Shown here one piece after another: positions 23,004 to 32,347 of a stretch of 64,000 nt of DNA. The notes beneath the pieces are model-generated. The model saw only the letters and a list, made by a program, of their open reading frames with translations. It had not been told where the DNA came from and did no database searches. The stretch covers positions 384,975-448,974 of the forward strand of contig NZ_JAIHON010000008.1 in assembly GCF_021173675.1 (NCBI RefSeq). The letters run 5' to 3'. The stretch's first letter is position 1; each line of letters begins with the position of its first letter. A program made the position numbers and the translations under genes. Source of the stretch: Streptomyces lincolnensis. GTDB taxonomy: Bacteria; Actinomycetota; Actinomycetes; Streptomycetales; Streptomycetaceae.

Positions 23004-24806
23004 ATGGCCGTCAACCTGGTCAATGTCGAGAACGTCAGCAAGGTGTACGGCACCCGTGCCCTGCTGGACGGCGTCTCGCTCGGCGTCTCCGAGGGCGATC
23101 GCATCGGCGTCGTGGGCCGCAACGGCGACGGCAAGACCACCCTGATCCGGATGCTGGCCAAGCTGGAGGAGACCGACACCGGACGCGTCACGCACTCCGG
23201 CGGACTGCGCCTGGGCGTCCTGACCCAGCACGACTCCCTCGACCCCGCCGCCACCGTCCGGCACGAGGTCATCCGGGACCTCGCCGACCACGAGTGGGCC
23301 GGCAACTCGAAGATCAGGGACGTGCTGACCGGGCTGTTCGGCGGGCTCGACCTGCCCGGCTTCCCGCAGGGACTCGACACCGTCATCGGCCCGCTCTCCG
23401 GCGGCGAGCGCCGCCGTATCGCGCTGGCCAAGCTGCTCATCGACGAGCAGGACCTGATCGTCCTGGACGAGCCCACCAACCACCTCGACGTCGAGGGCAT
23501 CGCCTGGCTCGCCCAGCACCTGCGCGAGCGCCGGTCCGCGCTCGTCTGCGTCACCCACGACCGCTGGTTCCTCGACCAGGTCTGCACCCGCATGTGGGAC
23601 GTGCAGAAGGGCGTCGTCCACGAGTACGAGGGCGGCTACTCCGACTACGTCTTCGCGCGGGCCGAGCGCGAGCGCATCGCCGCCACCGAGGAGACCAAGC
23701 GGCAGAACCTGGTCCGCAAGGAGCTGGCCTGGCTCCGGCGCGGCGCCCCCGCCCGGACCTCCAAGCCGCGCTTCCGCGTCGAGGCCGCCAACGAGCTCAT
23801 CGCGGACGTGCCGCCGCCCCGCGACAGCAGCGAGCTGATGAAGTTCGCCTCCTCGCGGCTCGGCAAGACCGTCTTCGACCTGGAGGACGTGACCGTCCAG
23901 GCCGGCCCCAAGGTGCTGCTCAAGCACGTCACCTGGCAGCTCGGGCCCGGCGACCGCATCGGTCTCGTCGGCGTCAACGGCGCGGGCAAGACCTCCCTGC
24001 TGCGGGCCATGGCCGAGGCCGCCCGCACCGAGGGCGAGGCCCAGCCCGCCGCCGGCAGGGTCGCCGTGGGCCGGACGGTCAAGCTGGCCTACCTCTCCCA
24101 GGAGGTCGGCGAACTCGACCCGAACCTGCGCGTGCTGGAGGCCGTCCAGCGGGTCCGCGAGCGCGTCGACCTGGGCAAGGGGCGCGAGATGACCGCCGGG
24201 CAGCTGTGCGAGACCTTCGGCTTCAACAAGGAGAAGCAGTGGACGCCGGTCGGCGACCTGTCCGGCGGTGAGCGCCGCCGCCTGCAGCTGCTGCGGCTGC
24301 TGATGGACGAACCCAACGTCCTCTTCCTCGACGAGCCCACCAACGACCTCGACATCGAGACCCTGACCCAGCTGGAGGACGTCCTCGACGGCTGGCCCGG
24401 CTCGATGATCGTCATCTCCCACGACCGGTTCTTCGTCGAGCGCACCACCGACCGCGTCTACGCCCTCCTCGGCGACGCCACCCTGCGGATGCTCCCGCGC
24501 GGCATCGACGAGTACCTGGAGCGGCGCCGGCGGATCGAGGAGGCGGCCGCCGCGTCGGCACCGGTCGCCGACAAGCCCGTCGCCGAGAAGAGCGCGGCCG
24601 ACCAGCGCGCCGCCAAGAAGGAGCTCCAGAAGATCGAACGGCAGCTGGACAAGCTCTCCGAGAAGGAGACCAGGCTGCACGCACAGATCGCCGAGAACGC
24701 CACGGACTTCGCGAAAGTGGCCGAACTCGACACCCAGCTTCGCGACTTGACCGGCGAGCGAGAGGAACTGGAGCTTCGGTGGCTGGAACTCGCCGAGGAC
24801 GCGTGA
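23004..24806 (+). CDS. ABC-F family ATPase
   Basis: A 600-residue soluble protein with two ABC cassettes and no membrane segments. Cassette 1: Walker A GRNGDGKTT, signature LSGGERRRIALA, Walker B LIVLDEPTNHLD. Cassette 2: GVNGAGKTS, LSGGERRRLQLL, VLFLDEPTNDLD. The linker is rich in Arg/Lys (about residues 225-275) and the C-terminus is a coiled coil (about 530-600), like Uup. ABC-F proteins bind the ribosome or DNA junctions; the Uup-like tail and housekeeping context suggest a cellular role and not antibiotic resistance. AGGAGAG lies upstream of ATG 23004. Confidence 0.92.
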   Translation: MAVNLVNVENVSKVYGTRALLDGVSLGVSEGDRIGVVGRNGDGKTTLIRMLAKLEETDTGRVTHSGGLRLGVLTQHDSLDPAATVRHEVIRDLADHEWAGNSKIRDVLTGLFGGLDLPGFPQGLDTVIGPLSGGERRRIALAKLLIDEQDLIVLDEPTNHLDVEGIAWLAQHLRERRSALVCVTHDRWFLDQVCTRMWDVQKGVVHEYEGGYSDYVFARAERERIAATEETKRQNLVRKELAWLRRGAPARTSKPRFRVEAANELIADVPPPRDSSELMKFASSRLGKTVFDLEDVTVQAGPKVLLKHVTWQLGPGDRIGLVGVNGAGKTSLLRAMAEAARTEGEAQPAAGRVAVGRTVKLAYLSQEVGELDPNLRVLEAVQRVRERVDLGKGREMTAGQLCETFGFNKEKQWTPVGDLSGGERRRLQLLRLLMDEPNVLFLDEPTNDLDIETLTQLEDVLDGWPGSMIVISHDRFFVERTTDRVYALLGDATLRMLPRGIDEYLERRRRIEEAAAASAPVADKPVAEKSAADQRAAKKELQKIERQLDKLSEKETRLHAQIAENATDFAKVAELDTQLRDLTGEREELELRWLELAEDA

Positions 24807-24999
24807 AGGGTGCGTGAAGGCCGATAACGGGGGCATCACGGGCCGGTCCGCCCTTGGGAACAGGGGAGGACACGGCCCGGTGCGCTGTCGGTGCAGAGTG
24901 ATAGAAAGAGCCGTCTGAGAACTTTCTGAGTACGACTCTGGGTCCGTTACGTACCTCAGGGCGTGGCTAAAAATCAGTGATCGAACGGGGGAACCGCTG

Positions 25000-26847
25000 A
25001 TGACTCAGCCGCCCAACCAGCCGCCGCAGGACGGCTTCGGAGCGCCACAAGGCGATTTCGGAGCGCCACAGGACCAGCCGCCGCAGCCCGGGTACGGCTA
25101 TCCCGAGCAGCCGCCGGCCGCCCCGCAGCAGGGAGCGCCGCAGCAGCCGGGGGTTCAGCAGCCGGGGGTTCCGCAGCCCGGTCCTTACGGCCAGCCGCCG
25201 CAGCCCTCCGGCCCCTACGCCCAGCCGGGTCCGTACGGCCAGCCCGCGGGGCCGTACGCCCAGCCCGGTCCCTACGGTGCTCCCGGCGCCGCCCAGCCCG
25301 GTCCGTACGGTCAGCCGCAGCCGCCCGGGCCCTACGGGCAGCAGCCCGGATACGGCTATCCGCCCCAGCCGCAGTACCCGGGCGGCCCCGGGACCCCGCC
25401 GCCCGGCTCCGGGTCGCGCAACCCCTTCCGGGGCAGGCCCGCCCTCGTCATCGGCGCCGCGGTCGCCGCGCTCCTCGTCATCGGCGGGACCGTCTTCGCG
25501 GTCTCCGGCGGGGACGACAAGGAGCCCGTCGCCAAGCCGACCGACGACGCCAAGCCCTCCGCCTCCGCCTCCGGCGCCCCGGTCAACCCCGGTGACGGCA
25601 GCGGCGACGGCGCCCAGGACCCGGAGAACCTCAACGAGGGCCGCCAGGCCGGCGAGTCCAAGGTCCTCTGGTACAAGGAGGCGCCCGACGCCCCCGGCAA
25701 CGGCGCCGACGCCAACGGCATGTGGATCACCGACAAGACCGCGGTGAAGTCGGCGTACAAGCAGCTCGTCGCGTACAACGTCGGTGACGGCAGGCCGACC
25801 TGGGCCCCCATCACCTTCCCCGCCGAGATCTGCGCGGTCACCCCGCAGAAGACGTCCGACGACAAGATCGTCGTGGCCTACAAGAACGGCACCACCGACC
25901 GCGCCAAGTGCAGCCAGCTCCAGCAGGTCGACCTCAACACCGGCGCGAAGGGCTGGAGCGGCGAGGTCGCCGACGGCGCCGCCTTCGACAGCGCGATCCA
26001 GGTCTCCCTGACCCTCAGCGGCAACACGCTGATGGTGGGCCGCTCGCAGTCCGGCACGGCGTACGACGTCCGCACCGGCAAGAAGCTGTTCGACAAGAAG
26101 CGCTACGGCGAGGCCTGCTTCCCCAGTTCCTTCGCGGGCGGCCCCCGGCTGATCTCGGTGGCCTCCTGCGACGCCGCCCAGGACACCGAGCACGACGAGG
26201 TGCAGGAACTCGACCCCACGACCGGCAAGGTCAAGTGGACCCAGAAGTTCGACAAGGGCTGGCGGATCGAGAAGACCTACTCCGTCGACCCGCTGGTGAT
26301 CTACAGCACCAACGACGACAAGAACTCCTGGAACATCGCCACCTTCACCGCCGCCGGCAAGTTCCGCTCCCAGGTCGCCTTCGACGAGGAATTCGCCCCC
26401 GACTGCGGTGGCGGCATCGCCCTCACGGGTGACCTGGAGGGCTGCCGGGGCCTGGCCGCGGACGCCAACACCCTGTACCTGCCGACCGAGGCGACCAGCG
26501 GCGCGAACGAGATCGTCGCGATCAACCTCTCCGACGGCAAGGAGAAGTGGCGGGTGAAGTCCCCGGTCGCCGAGTCCATGCAGCCCATGAAGGTCGAGGG
26601 CGGCAAGCTCATCGCGTACGTGGAGGCGTCCTACGACGCGGGCGGACGGGTCGTGTCGATCCCCACGACCGGCAGCAAGCACACGCCGACCACGCTCCTG
26701 CAGAACCCGCAGGGCGTCGCGGAGATCGAGAGCGGCTTCTACTCCAAGGAGGTCGCCTGGGTGGGCGGACGCTTCTACCTCTCGACCTCCCGGCTGTCCG
26801 GCAACGACGACACGAAGGAGAAGTTGATGCTCGCCTACGGCAAGTGA
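25000..26847 (+). CDS. Membrane-anchored beta-propeller (PQQ-like/BamB-like) protein, copy 1
   Basis: A 615-residue protein. Residues 1-145 form a Pro/Gln/Gly/Tyr-rich cytoplasmic tail with repeats of the type PGPYGQP. One membrane segment (about 148-171, PALVIGAAVAALLVIGGTVFAV) and a Ser/Ala/Asp-rich linker lead to an extracytoplasmic domain of about 400 residues with repeated beta-blades (VDLNTGAKGW, YDVRTGKKLF, LDPTTGKVKW, INLSDGKEKWR), the PQQ-like propeller pattern. No catalytic motif was seen. It may be a cell-surface scaffold or sensor. GGGGGAA precedes ATG 25000. A paralogue follows 61 bp downstream. Confidence 0.82.
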   Translation: MTQPPNQPPQDGFGAPQGDFGAPQDQPPQPGYGYPEQPPAAPQQGAPQQPGVQQPGVPQPGPYGQPPQPSGPYAQPGPYGQPAGPYAQPGPYGAPGAAQPGPYGQPQPPGPYGQQPGYGYPPQPQYPGGPGTPPPGSGSRNPFRGRPALVIGAAVAALLVIGGTVFAVSGGDDKEPVAKPTDDAKPSASASGAPVNPGDGSGDGAQDPENLNEGRQAGESKVLWYKEAPDAPGNGADANGMWITDKTAVKSAYKQLVAYNVGDGRPTWAPITFPAEICAVTPQKTSDDKIVVAYKNGTTDRAKCSQLQQVDLNTGAKGWSGEVADGAAFDSAIQVSLTLSGNTLMVGRSQSGTAYDVRTGKKLFDKKRYGEACFPSSFAGGPRLISVASCDAAQDTEHDEVQELDPTTGKVKWTQKFDKGWRIEKTYSVDPLVIYSTNDDKNSWNIATFTAAGKFRSQVAFDEEFAPDCGGGIALTGDLEGCRGLAADANTLYLPTEATSGANEIVAINLSDGKEKWRVKSPVAESMQPMKVEGGKLIAYVEASYDAGGRVVSIPTTGSKHTPTTLLQNPQGVAEIESGFYSKEVAWVGGRFYLSTSRLSGNDDTKEKLMLAYGK

Positions 26848-26908
26848 CCCTTCCCCTTCCGCATCCCCTTCCGCTGTTGTCGTCCCCTGTCACCGAGGTA
26901 CTCACGTC

Positions 26909-28780
26909 ATGACCCAGCCGCCCCCTCCGCCGCCCCATCAGCCCCCGCAGCAGCCTGGGCAGCAGCCCGGGTTCGGCCCGCCGCAGCCGCCTCAGGCTCC
27001 GCAGACCCCGCCGCCTGCCGCCCCGCCCGCGCCGGTGCAGCAGCCTGGGTACGGGTATCCGCAGCAGCAGCCGCCGCAGGCGCCTCCGCAGGCTCCGCCC
27101 GGGTACGGCTATCCGCAGGCGGCTCCGCCTCCGCAGGCGCCCCCGCAGGCTCCTCCCGGGTACGGCTATCCGGGGCAGGCTCCGAACCCGTACGGGCAGC
27201 CGACCCCGCCGTACGGGCAGCAGCCTCCGTACGGCTATGCGCAGCCGACCATGCCGCTTCAGCCCCAGGCGCAGCCCGGCGGGAAGAAGTTCAACGCGCA
27301 GCTCGCCATCATCGTCTCGGCCGTCGTGGCGATCGCGCTGATCGTCGGCGGCGGTGTCTGGTACGCCACCTCCTCCGGTGACAGCGACAAGAAGGACGAC
27401 ACCGCGAACTCCAGCGGCGGCACCGGCGGCAAGGACGACGGCAAGGACGGTGGCAGCGGCGGGACCGGTGGCACCGACACCGGCGGCGGTACCACCGGCA
27501 CCTCCACCAAGCCGCTGGAGAAGGTGCCCGCCAACCCCGCCTCCAAGATCCTCTTCCAGGTCCCGGCGCCCAAGGTCTCCAAGGACACCACCATCTCGAC
27601 CGCCGGTTCCTGGCTCACCGACAAGGTGTACGCCAAGAGCGGCGTCGCCGAGATCACCGGCTACGACCCGGACAAGGGCACCAAGCTGTGGAACATCAAG
27701 CTCCCCGGCCCGGTCTGCCAGGGCAGCAACCACGCCACCACCGAGGGCCGCACGGCGATCATCTACCAGCCCGCCATGCCGACCAAGGACAAGCCCTCGC
27801 ACGGGTGCAGCCAGATCGCCGCGCTCGATCTGAACACGGGCAAGAAGCTGTGGACCAAGACCGCCAACTCCGGTGACGAGCCCATCAGCTTCAACAACAT
27901 CACCGTCAGCGGGGGCACGGCCGCCGTGGGCAGCACCAGCGGCGGCGCCGCCTTCGACCTCGGCACCGGCAAGCAGCTGTGGGCCCCCAAGCCCACCGAC
28001 ACCTGCTACGACGCCGGCTACGGCGGCGGCGCGAAGCTGGTCGCGGTGCGGCGGTGCGGGTCCTACGACCAGCCCGAGCTGCACATCCAGACCATCGACC
28101 CCAAGTCCGGCAAGGTGATCTCCGACTACCAGATGGGCTCGGGCATCGCCTACGCCAGCGTGGTGTCCAGCGATCCGCTGGTCGTGGCCGCCGACGTCGG
28201 TGAGTCCGCCAAGGACGGCAGCGGCATCTCGGACTTCTTCTCCATCGACAACAAGACCGGCAAGCTGCGCACCCGGATCTCCGCGCCCAGTGACCAGTAC
28301 GCGGCCAGCTGCGACGGCATCACCAAGGTCGAGGAGTGCCACCAGGTCGCCGTCGGCAACGACCGGCTCTACATCTCGACGGAAGAGCACGACGGCAGCG
28401 GGAAGTTCAGCCAGACCAACGAGATCGTCGCCCTCGACCTCGCGACCGGGAAGCAGACCGGGCAGCGGGCCGACGCGGGCGAGGACTACACGATCATGCC
28501 GCTGCGGATGGACGGCACGAACATCATCGCGTACAAGCGTCCGCCGTACGACAAGGGCGGGCAGATCGTCAGCATCGACGGCTCCACGTTCAAGGAGACG
28601 AAGCTGCTGGAGAATCCGGCGACGGAGTCCGTGCGGGACGCGGAGACCGGGTTCTCGCCGGACTACTCCGAGTTGCTGTACTCGCAGGGGCACCTGTACA
28701 TGTCCGCGATCTTCGCCAGTGATCTGGGGAGTTCGTCGGACGAGGAGGAGTATCTGGCGCTCGCGTTCGGCACGAACTGA
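26909..28780 (+). CDS. Membrane-anchored beta-propeller (PQQ-like/BamB-like) protein, copy 2
   Basis: A 623-residue paralogue of the protein encoded at 25000-26847. It has a Pro/Gln-rich tail (about 1-128) with GYGYPQ/GYGYPG repeats, a membrane segment (about 132-153, LAIIVSAVVAIALIVGGGVWYA), a Gly/Asp/Thr-rich linker, and a propeller with blade motifs YDPDKGTKLWNI, LDLNTGKKLWTK, FDLGTGKQLWAP, IDPKSGKVIS and LDLATGKQTG. Paired cysteines in each copy could form extracellular disulphides. The YGxP repeats resemble tails that bind FHA or SH3-like partners, which is speculation. A hairpin follows at 28808. Confidence 0.82.
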   Translation: MTQPPPPPPHQPPQQPGQQPGFGPPQPPQAPQTPPPAAPPAPVQQPGYGYPQQQPPQAPPQAPPGYGYPQAAPPPQAPPQAPPGYGYPGQAPNPYGQPTPPYGQQPPYGYAQPTMPLQPQAQPGGKKFNAQLAIIVSAVVAIALIVGGGVWYATSSGDSDKKDDTANSSGGTGGKDDGKDGGSGGTGGTDTGGGTTGTSTKPLEKVPANPASKILFQVPAPKVSKDTTISTAGSWLTDKVYAKSGVAEITGYDPDKGTKLWNIKLPGPVCQGSNHATTEGRTAIIYQPAMPTKDKPSHGCSQIAALDLNTGKKLWTKTANSGDEPISFNNITVSGGTAAVGSTSGGAAFDLGTGKQLWAPKPTDTCYDAGYGGGAKLVAVRRCGSYDQPELHIQTIDPKSGKVISDYQMGSGIAYASVVSSDPLVVAADVGESAKDGSGISDFFSIDNKTGKLRTRISAPSDQYAASCDGITKVEECHQVAVGNDRLYISTEEHDGSGKFSQTNEIVALDLATGKQTGQRADAGEDYTIMPLRMDGTNIIAYKRPPYDKGGQIVSIDGSTFKETKLLENPATESVRDAETGFSPDYSELLYSQGHLYMSAIFASDLGSSSDEEEYLALAFGTN

Positions 28781-28807
28781 TCGATTCGGTCCGTACGGGT
28801 TTTTGAT

Positions 28808-28841
28808 CACGGCCCCGTCCCTGCTCAGGGGCGGGGCCGTG
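28808..28841 (+). terminator. Hairpin after the beta-propeller pair
   Basis: CACGGCCCCG at 28808-28817 pairs with CGGGGCCGTG at 28832-28841, and the loop holds a further CCCT/AGGG pairing. It starts 27 nt after the stop of the second gene. No T-tract follows, but the stem is strong. Confidence 0.65.
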
Positions 28842-29063
28842 CGCGTACCGCTCATCACCCTCGAATGCGAGGAATTTCGGCGATCCGGGGCACTTCTCAC
28901 CGGTAGGGGAAGCGCAACGTCGAACAAGCGTGTAGCTTCCGGGGGCATGAAAGGCGGGGGGAGCCGGGAGGGGGCTCCTGTCCGTGTGGACCAGTGGGCG
29001 TCCATGGTGGGGCAGCCACCGGGGGATCCATTGGGGGGACTGGGGGGACTGGGGGGTAGGTCG

Positions 29064-29756
29064 ATGGGAGTGCGGCTCATGGTGGTCGACGACCACCGAT
29101 TGCTTGCCGAGGCGTTGGCCTCGGCGTTGAAGCTGCGGGGGCACCGGGTGCTTGCCGCGGCCGCGCCTGCCGCGGGTGCGGCGGAGCTGGTGATCAGTCG
29201 GGCGCCGGAGGTGTGTCTGCTGGGGACGGCGACTCCTGCCGAGCCGGGGATGTTCGATCCCGTGGTGAAGATCAAGCGGGAGCGGCCGCAGGTGGCTGTG
29301 CTGGTGCTGGGGCCGGTGCCGAGCCCTCGTGGGATCGCGGCGGCCTTCGCGGCCGGGGCGTCGGGGTACGTCCGTCATGACGAGCGGATCGAGGGTGTCG
29401 AGCGGGCGATCATGAAGGCGAGGGCTGGGGAGGCGGCGGTGGCGCCGCAGCTGCTGCAAGGAGCGTTCAGCGAACTCCTCAACCCGGCGGCCCAGCCGGA
29501 CGACGAGGGCCAGCGGCTCCTCCAGATGCTGACGCCTCGCGAGGTCGAGGTGCTGGTGCGGGTCGCCGACGGCGAGGACACCCGGCTGATCGCGGCGGGC
29601 ATGGGCATCGCACCGTCCACCGCCCGTACCCACGTCCAGCGCGTCCTGATGAAACTGGGCGTGGGCTCGCGCCTGGAGGCCGCCGCTCTGGCCGCACGCA
29701 CAGGCCTCCTGGACCGCGCCGGCCCCCTGGCGGGGCCCCCGGGGGCCGAGCCGTAA
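29064..29756 (+). CDS. LuxR-type regulator with a degenerate receiver domain
   Basis: A 230-residue protein. The N-terminal receiver keeps the acidic pair (VVDDHR, residues 9-10), but Gly54 replaces the phosphorylated Asp (APEVCLLGTATP), and the usual Lys is lost (GYVRHDE). It should therefore not be controlled by phosphorylation in the normal way. The C-terminal LuxR HTH is complete: LTPREVEVLVRVADG...IAPSTARTHVQRVLMKLGV. The start used is ATG 29064. An earlier in-frame ATG 28947, 8 nt after TAGCTT, would add a Gly-rich 39-residue stretch. Target genes are unknown; no kinase gene is adjacent. Confidence 0.82.
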   Translation: MGVRLMVVDDHRLLAEALASALKLRGHRVLAAAAPAAGAAELVISRAPEVCLLGTATPAEPGMFDPVVKIKRERPQVAVLVLGPVPSPRGIAAAFAAGASGYVRHDERIEGVERAIMKARAGEAAVAPQLLQGAFSELLNPAAQPDDEGQRLLQMLTPREVEVLVRVADGEDTRLIAAGMGIAPSTARTHVQRVLMKLGVGSRLEAAALAARTGLLDRAGPLAGPPGAEP

Positions 29757-30239
29757 TGCCTGCGGCGCGCTGTGCGGGTCCGGTGGGGGCGTGCGTAGCG
29801 CCTTGGGTCCGGTGGGTGGGTCGGGGCCGGGTCGGGGGTCTCCGTCCTCGGTCCGGCGGAACTGTTCCGGCAAGAGGTACTGCGTGTCGGACGCCGGCCG
29901 CTGCGGGCGGACACCCCCCGCCCCGTCCCCTCACCGCCGTGGGCGGCTACGACGCCAACGGCCGACGGTGCTTTACGTCCCAGGGCGACTGCAGCTTCCC
30001 TAGGGGCGCGGGGAACTGCGCGACCAGCCACATCGCACCCGCAGCCGCCCTACGACCTTCCCTGGCACCCACCTGAGGGGCGCGGGGAACTGCGCGACCA
30101 GCCCCCACCCGGCACACAACCGTCCGCGGCAGATCCTGAGCCGTCGCGGTCGAAGGGGCGGCGCCCCTGGGGATGGGACGGGTAGGGGCGGCGGGGGCGA
30201 GGAACGCTACGGAACCCCCCGGAGGGGCCCGCGGGGGTG
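29757..30239. other. Gene-free spacer with short dispersed repeats
   Basis: I see no supportable gene in this 483-bp stretch: short open frames lack ribosome-binding sites and family features. It contains two copies of a 28-bp GC-rich element (30002-30029 and 30076-30103, entered separately) and a GC-rich inverted region near 30155-30170 (GGGGCGGCGCCCC). Confidence 0.6.
30002..30103. repeat. Two copies of a 28-bp Streptomyces intergenic element
   Basis: The element begins AGGGGCGCGGGGAACTGCG and ends CGACCAGCC. It occurs at 30002-30029 and again at 30076-30103 with identical sequence. I recall the same motif in many copies between genes of other Streptomyces genomes. The GGGGC...GCCCC ends and internal GCGC repeats allow a hairpin. 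Its function is unknown. Confidence 0.7.
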
Positions 30240-30560
30240 TTACGGGGAGGGCTGGTCGTCGGGGGTGTCGGCCGGGGTCGGCGGAGCCGTGGGGCGGAGC
30301 TTCAGCCAGGCGAGGAAGAAGATGCCGAGGAGAAGCATCCCGAGCCCGGTCCAGAGGTTGATGTTGATGCCCTGGGCCTTGTCGATGGCGGCGTCGTCGT
30401 CGGTGAGCCCGGCGATCGTGACGATGACGCCGTAGACGACGAAGAGGCCACCGATGATGCGGCGGATGTCGAAGAGACGGGCCGCCGTCGCGGACTTGGT
30501 CTGGAGGTCGGAGACCTCGCGGTGGAGGTCCTTCTCGGAGTATCCGGAGGGGTCAGACAT
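30240..30560 (-). CDS. Small membrane protein, unknown function
   Basis: A 106-residue protein. An N-terminal amphipathic, charged helix (EKDLHREVSDLQTKSATAARLFDIRR) is followed by two hydrophobic segments (IIGGLFVVYGVIVTIAGL and NLWTGLGMLLLGIFFLAWLKL) and a Pro/Thr/Asp tail. It lies 21 bp downstream of the sodium:solute symporter gene on the same strand, so it is probably cotranscribed. This resembles the small accessory proteins found beside some SSS permeases. No known domain was recognised. Confidence 0.78.
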   Translation of the reverse strand: MSDPSGYSEKDLHREVSDLQTKSATAARLFDIRRIIGGLFVVYGVIVTIAGLTDDDAAIDKAQGININLWTGLGMLLLGIFFLAWLKLRPTAPPTPADTPDDQPSP

Positions 30561-30581
30561 GGTGCTTCCAATCCTCCCGCG

Positions 30582-32261
30582 TCAGAACGAGAACGGGATG
30601 TAGCAGGCGGCCGCGAGGATGACCGCGCCCCAGCCGAGGAGGGCCGGCCTGCGGTACCAGGCGTCGTCGCCCACGGCGGCCGGCTCGGACATGCCGGGGG
30701 AGCGGGTGCCGTAGACCAGGCCCTGGAGCTCGGCCGTGGGCTTGGGGGCCGTGAAGAGGGAGACGGCGACCATGACGACCGCGCCGGCGACGAAGCCCGC
30801 GATCGCGGAGACGAAGTTGGCGCCCTGGTCGGAGGGGATGTCGATGATGCCCTCCTTGTAGATCCAGAAGTAGTTGATCATCGCGGCGGTGGTGCCGGCG
30901 AGGAGGCCCCAGAAGCCCGACTTCATGGACGCGCGCTTCCAGAACATGCCGATGATGAAGACGACGAACATCGGGACGTTGAAGAAGGAGAAGAGGGTTT
31001 GGAGGTAGCTCATGATGTTCGAGAAGGATGAGGCCAGGAACGCCGTGCCGATGGAGGCCAGGACGCCGATCGCTGTGATCAGGCGGCCGAAGCGTACGTA
31101 GTACTCGTCCTCGCGGTCCTTGGTCACGTACTTCTGCCAGATGTCCGTGGTGAAGACCGTGTTGAAGGAGGAGATGTTGGCCGCCATGCCCGCCATGAAG
31201 GCCGCCAGGAGGCCGGTGACGGCGATGCCGAGGACGCCGTTGGGGAGGAGAGACTCCATGAGGTAGGGGATCGCGTCGTTGTACTGGAGGTCCGACGCGG
31301 GGGTGCCGATCTGGGGGACCAGGACCGCCGCCACCAGGCCCGGGATCATCACGAGGAAGACGATGAAGATCTTGGGGAACGCGGCGATGAGGGGGGTGCG
31401 CTGGGCGGCCGAGAGGTTCTTGGCGGACAGGGCCCGCTGGACCTCCGCGAAGTTCGTCGTCCAGTAGCCGAAGGAGAGCACGAAGCCGAGGCCGAGGACG
31501 ATCGTCAGCCAGTTCGCCCCGAGGGGGTTCGCGCTGCCGATGCCGGTGCCTCCCCAGGCGGTCATGAAGTCGCCGCCGTGGCTCTTGGTGAGGGAGTCGG
31601 ACAGGCCGTCCCAGCCGCCGACCTTCTTCAGGCCGAGGATGGAGAGGGGGATGAGCGCGGCCAGGATCACGAAGAACTGCAGGACCTCGTTGTAGATCGC
31701 GGAGGAGAGGCCGCCGAGGGTGATGTACGCGAGGACGAAGGCGCCGGCGACGACGATCGCCACCCATTCCGGCCAGCCGAGCAGGGCCTCTACGACGATC
31801 GCGAGGGCGTAGAGGTTCACGCCGGCGATGAGGATGGCCGCGAAGGCGAAGAGGACCGAGCTGAGCAGGTGGGCCGCTTTGTCGAAGCGCAGGAGGAGGA
31901 ACTCGGGGACCGAGCGGACCTTGCTGCCGTAGTAGAACGGCATCATCACCAGGCCCAGGAAGACCATCGCCGGGATGGCGCCGATCCAGTACCAGTGGGT
32001 GGTGTAGACGCCGTACTGCGCGCTGTTGGCGGCCATGCCGAGGATCTCGGTGGCGCCGAGGTTGGCGGCGATGAAGGCGAGGCCGGTCACCCAGGCGGGC
32101 AGGGAGCGGCCGGAGAGGAAGAAGTCGAGGCTCGTCTTGACCGAGCGGCGGGCCGCGAAGCCGATGCCGAGGACGACGACGAAGTAGATGCCGAGGATCG
32201 TGTAGTCGAGCCAGTTCGTGGGGAGCCGTAGCTCGGCTGAGAGATATGTGGGGGTCTGCAT
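30582..32261 (-). CDS. Sodium:solute symporter (SSS family), probable galactose/sugar carrier
   Basis: A 559-residue protein with about 13-14 hydrophobic segments. The family core is visible: YFVVVLGIGFAARRSVKTSLDFFLSGRSLP, then AANLGATEILGMAANSAQYG, which matches the SGLT/vSGLT sugar-symporter group. It couples sugar uptake to the sodium gradient. The gene is divergent from galT-galE-galK across a 181-bp region with repeated operator-like sequences, so galactose is the likely substrate (inference from context). No clear ribosome-binding site is seen before ATG 32261. Confidence 0.88.
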   Translation of the reverse strand: MQTPTYLSAELRLPTNWLDYTILGIYFVVVLGIGFAARRSVKTSLDFFLSGRSLPAWVTGLAFIAANLGATEILGMAANSAQYGVYTTHWYWIGAIPAMVFLGLVMMPFYYGSKVRSVPEFLLLRFDKAAHLLSSVLFAFAAILIAGVNLYALAIVVEALLGWPEWVAIVVAGAFVLAYITLGGLSSAIYNEVLQFFVILAALIPLSILGLKKVGGWDGLSDSLTKSHGGDFMTAWGGTGIGSANPLGANWLTIVLGLGFVLSFGYWTTNFAEVQRALSAKNLSAAQRTPLIAAFPKIFIVFLVMIPGLVAAVLVPQIGTPASDLQYNDAIPYLMESLLPNGVLGIAVTGLLAAFMAGMAANISSFNTVFTTDIWQKYVTKDREDEYYVRFGRLITAIGVLASIGTAFLASSFSNIMSYLQTLFSFFNVPMFVVFIIGMFWKRASMKSGFWGLLAGTTAAMINYFWIYKEGIIDIPSDQGANFVSAIAGFVAGAVVMVAVSLFTAPKPTAELQGLVYGTRSPGMSEPAAVGDDAWYRRPALLGWGAVILAAACYIPFSF

Positions 32262-32347
32262 GAGTACTCGCTTCGTTGCGCGAACTGATCCAGCGCGGAA
32301 CCTACGCCTCCGCGTTCAGTAATTGAACATGCGCGGTGGTGTTCTTT

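Noticed and set aside
21633..24839. Very long open frame of over 1000 codons on the minus strand
   Set aside because: It is antisense to rsmA, ispE and the ABC-F gene, has low-complexity Gly/Val/Asp composition and no domain. It arises from high third-position GC.
29757..30239. Small Arg/Gly-rich open frames in the spacer
   Set aside because: No ribosome-binding site or family motif, and they run across the dispersed repeats.
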